Positions 51,690 to 64,000 of a DNA stretch of 64,000 bases are shown one piece after another (position 1 is the first letter of the stretch; each line of letters opens with the position of its first letter). The position numbers were made by a program, and so were the translations under genes. The DNA is from Perca fluviatilis (Eukaryota; Chordata; Actinopteri; Perciformes; Percidae). The stretch is from NCBI RefSeq assembly GCF_010015445.1, contig NC_053126.1:11506169-11570168 (forward strand), written 5' to 3'. Under the pieces are notes generated by a model. That model was not told the origin of the DNA, ran no database searches, and saw only the letters and a list, made by a program, of their open reading frames with translations.

Positions 51690-52609
51690 AACTGAAGAAA
51701 TAAATCTTTATTTTTCATACAGCAAATTCTAGTAATGTTGTAATGTGGGCCAAAAACAAGTGTACACACACTGTAGTCTTAAAATGCCATGTGTAATGAT
51801 TAAAGCAGAAATTACTGCACTGTCAATGTGAAGATGAGGCGAATGTCCACAATGTAAAGTTTACAACAGTTAAATTATATTTTTACAGTAGTTGCATGTG
51901 TCATTAAGGCAAAAGTCCTGTCTGCATGATAGTCTTGCTCTACAAAAAGTTTAGTTAGATGGCAAAGGACAATATTTATAGCATCTGTTGTACAAATGTA
52001 TATACAAGAGAGACTTGAAGATCACTTGTGTGCTCTTTTTGGATGCATGTCTTTAAGTGTTTGAATGTTTCTCTCCTTAGAATAGTCAACATCATTTTAG
52101 TATCGACACTGAGATGCAGCATTTTTATTAGGACCCAAAGGTGAAATGCAGAGGTCCTCTAAGTACATTCTTCTACTGTCCTATGGCAACAGTCATTTTG
52201 ACGATGAACAAGCAACATCAACAGCATACATACATTGCAGTATTTTCTTGACAATTTTTAGTCATCCATTTCTCAAGTGCAGGTAAGAATGTGGTCCTTT
52301 AAACATCACCACCACAGAGGGACGAAAATAGACATAGAAAATATGTATATCTTAAATATATGAGCATCTGTTCTGTAAAATAAAACGGTCCCAAAATACT
52401 TCCAGGTGAGAGTTTGCAGCAGTAAGGGGATCCCAGATTCAAATGGCATTTATTTTTCTTCTCAGTGATGGCCAAGTTCTGTCTGGTTCCATCCAGAAGA
52501 TGAAAAGCTGCTGGACAGTAAAGGTAGGGCAGAGCTACACGCACAGGGTAGATGACACAGAAATGTTGTCAAGATGTGGGAGTGGAGGGTGTGTGGAAAT
52601 GTGGACTGA
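51690..52609 (-). other. baiap2l1: baiap2l1 3' UTR (predicted)
   Basis: About 0.9 kb of AT-rich sequence lies between the TAA at 52612-52610 and an AATAAA on the minus strand at 51712-51707. No coding or mobile signal is seen. Confidence 0.55.
51707..51712 (-). promoter_or_regulatory. baiap2l1: poly(A) signal AATAAA, baiap2l1
   Basis: The minus strand reads AAAAATAAAGATTT here. It faces the bri3 ATTAAA about 100 bp away. Confidence 0.5.
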
Positions 52610-63286
<10,677 letters not shown>

Positions 63287-64000
63287 CTGCCACAAGAACA
63301 TTAATGATAATGTTAGCATGTGTATACAGTGCAGAGAAAAAGAAAGTGAATTACCTAAATGTATGCATTATTCATCCATAAAATGTGGTCTGACCTTCAT
63401 CAAAGTCACTATAATAGACAAATATGCTATGTAAACTAATAACACAAATGAGTGTTTTCTGCCTCAAATCAATTAAGATTCTGTGAAATTTATTGATTTT
63501 GCGAAAGCAACTGCAGGTGGACACACACGGTCACTTTTTTCTCAAAATTATCAGTTTGGATCATTGTTATGCATATTGCCTCTGGACATCACGCACCCGA
63601 GAGAAAAAGACAGAGAGAGTGTGTGAGAGAGAGAGAGAGCTATAGAACGCACTCATTTCTAGTGAAAAAACATCGCGACACATATTCAGAGGACATCCCC
63701 CAAACAGTGATCCACCCATGCAGACAATTTGGTTGAGGTCACTGCTGTAAAATAAAATGTAACTAGTTACTTTTTATGTTACTATTTCAGGCAGATGCAG
63801 CTTGTCCATTATTGGGACTTTGAAGAATACCAGACCAGATTTTATGACAAAAATATGCAAAGATGCTGCAATTTTATGGTTCACTTCCTATTTCTTGGCG
63901 ATGTTTGTGTGACATCAGTACTGTTATATATATTTGACTGTTTAATGTTAGCAGTAGTGGCCTCATCAAAAGCTAAACATTAACCTATAAAGCCTATAAA
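63287..64000 (-). other. baiap2l1: baiap2l1 intron at the window edge
   Basis: No further baiap2l1 exon was found; the exon upstream of 63286 must lie past 64000. Confidence 0.5.

Overview
The window is ordinary nuclear chromosome of a ray-finned fish, most likely a teleost. It has multi-exon vertebrate genes with GT-AG introns, dense CA/TG/AT microsatellites, and many short non-autonomous DNA transposons (hAT-like, TTAA-target and Harbinger-like) of the kind common in teleosts. The species cannot be named from the sequence. Gene identities rest on my recall of the human proteins and on exon-by-exon translation with intact splice phases; no database was searched.

Four genes lie in alternating orientation. 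(1) lmtk2, + strand, 5090-24457: 13 coding exons in the window; the first coding exon (signal peptide) lies upstream or was not found. (2) tecpr1, - strand, 41132-29817: complete, 24 coding exons, 1190 codons. (3) bri3, + strand, 46244-50280: complete, 3 exons, 131 codons. (4) baiap2l1, - strand, 63286-52610: the last six coding exons only; the I-BAR half is beyond the right edge. Order and strands (LMTK2 +, TECPR1 -, BRI3 +, BAIAP2L1 -) match human 7q21.3, except that BHLHA15, which sits between LMTK2 and TECPR1 in human, is not visible.

Region by region: 1-5089 is probably lmtk2 intron 1 and holds a complete 1.9-kb hAT-type element with a perfect 8-bp target duplication. 5090-24457 is lmtk2, whose introns hold hAT-like, Harbinger and TTAA-type elements; its 3' UTR runs to about 26585. 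26.6-29.8 kb is the tail-to-tail interval with tecpr1 and holds a large composite inverted repeat. 29.8-42.9 kb is tecpr1 with its probable promoter. 42.9-45.8 kb is an intergenic repeat nest. 45.8-51.6 kb is bri3, tail-to-tail with baiap2l1, and the two predicted poly(A) signals are about 100 bp apart. 51.7-64 kb is baiap2l1, with a repeat-duplicated 5-kb intron.

The genes share no operon-like unit, but three have endolysosomal or trafficking roles by family: LMTK2 (endosomal trafficking kinase), TECPR1 (autophagosome-lysosome tether and ATG5 partner) and BRI3 (lysosomal membrane protein). BAIAP2L1 is an actin/membrane I-BAR protein. I found no undescribed multi-gene system. The most interesting signals concern splicing: two GC-AG introns with the same donor in different genes, a perfect TACTAAT branch-point motif separated from its acceptor by about 170 nt of pure TG repeat in bri3, and complementary TG/CA repeats flanking an in-frame tecpr1 exon.
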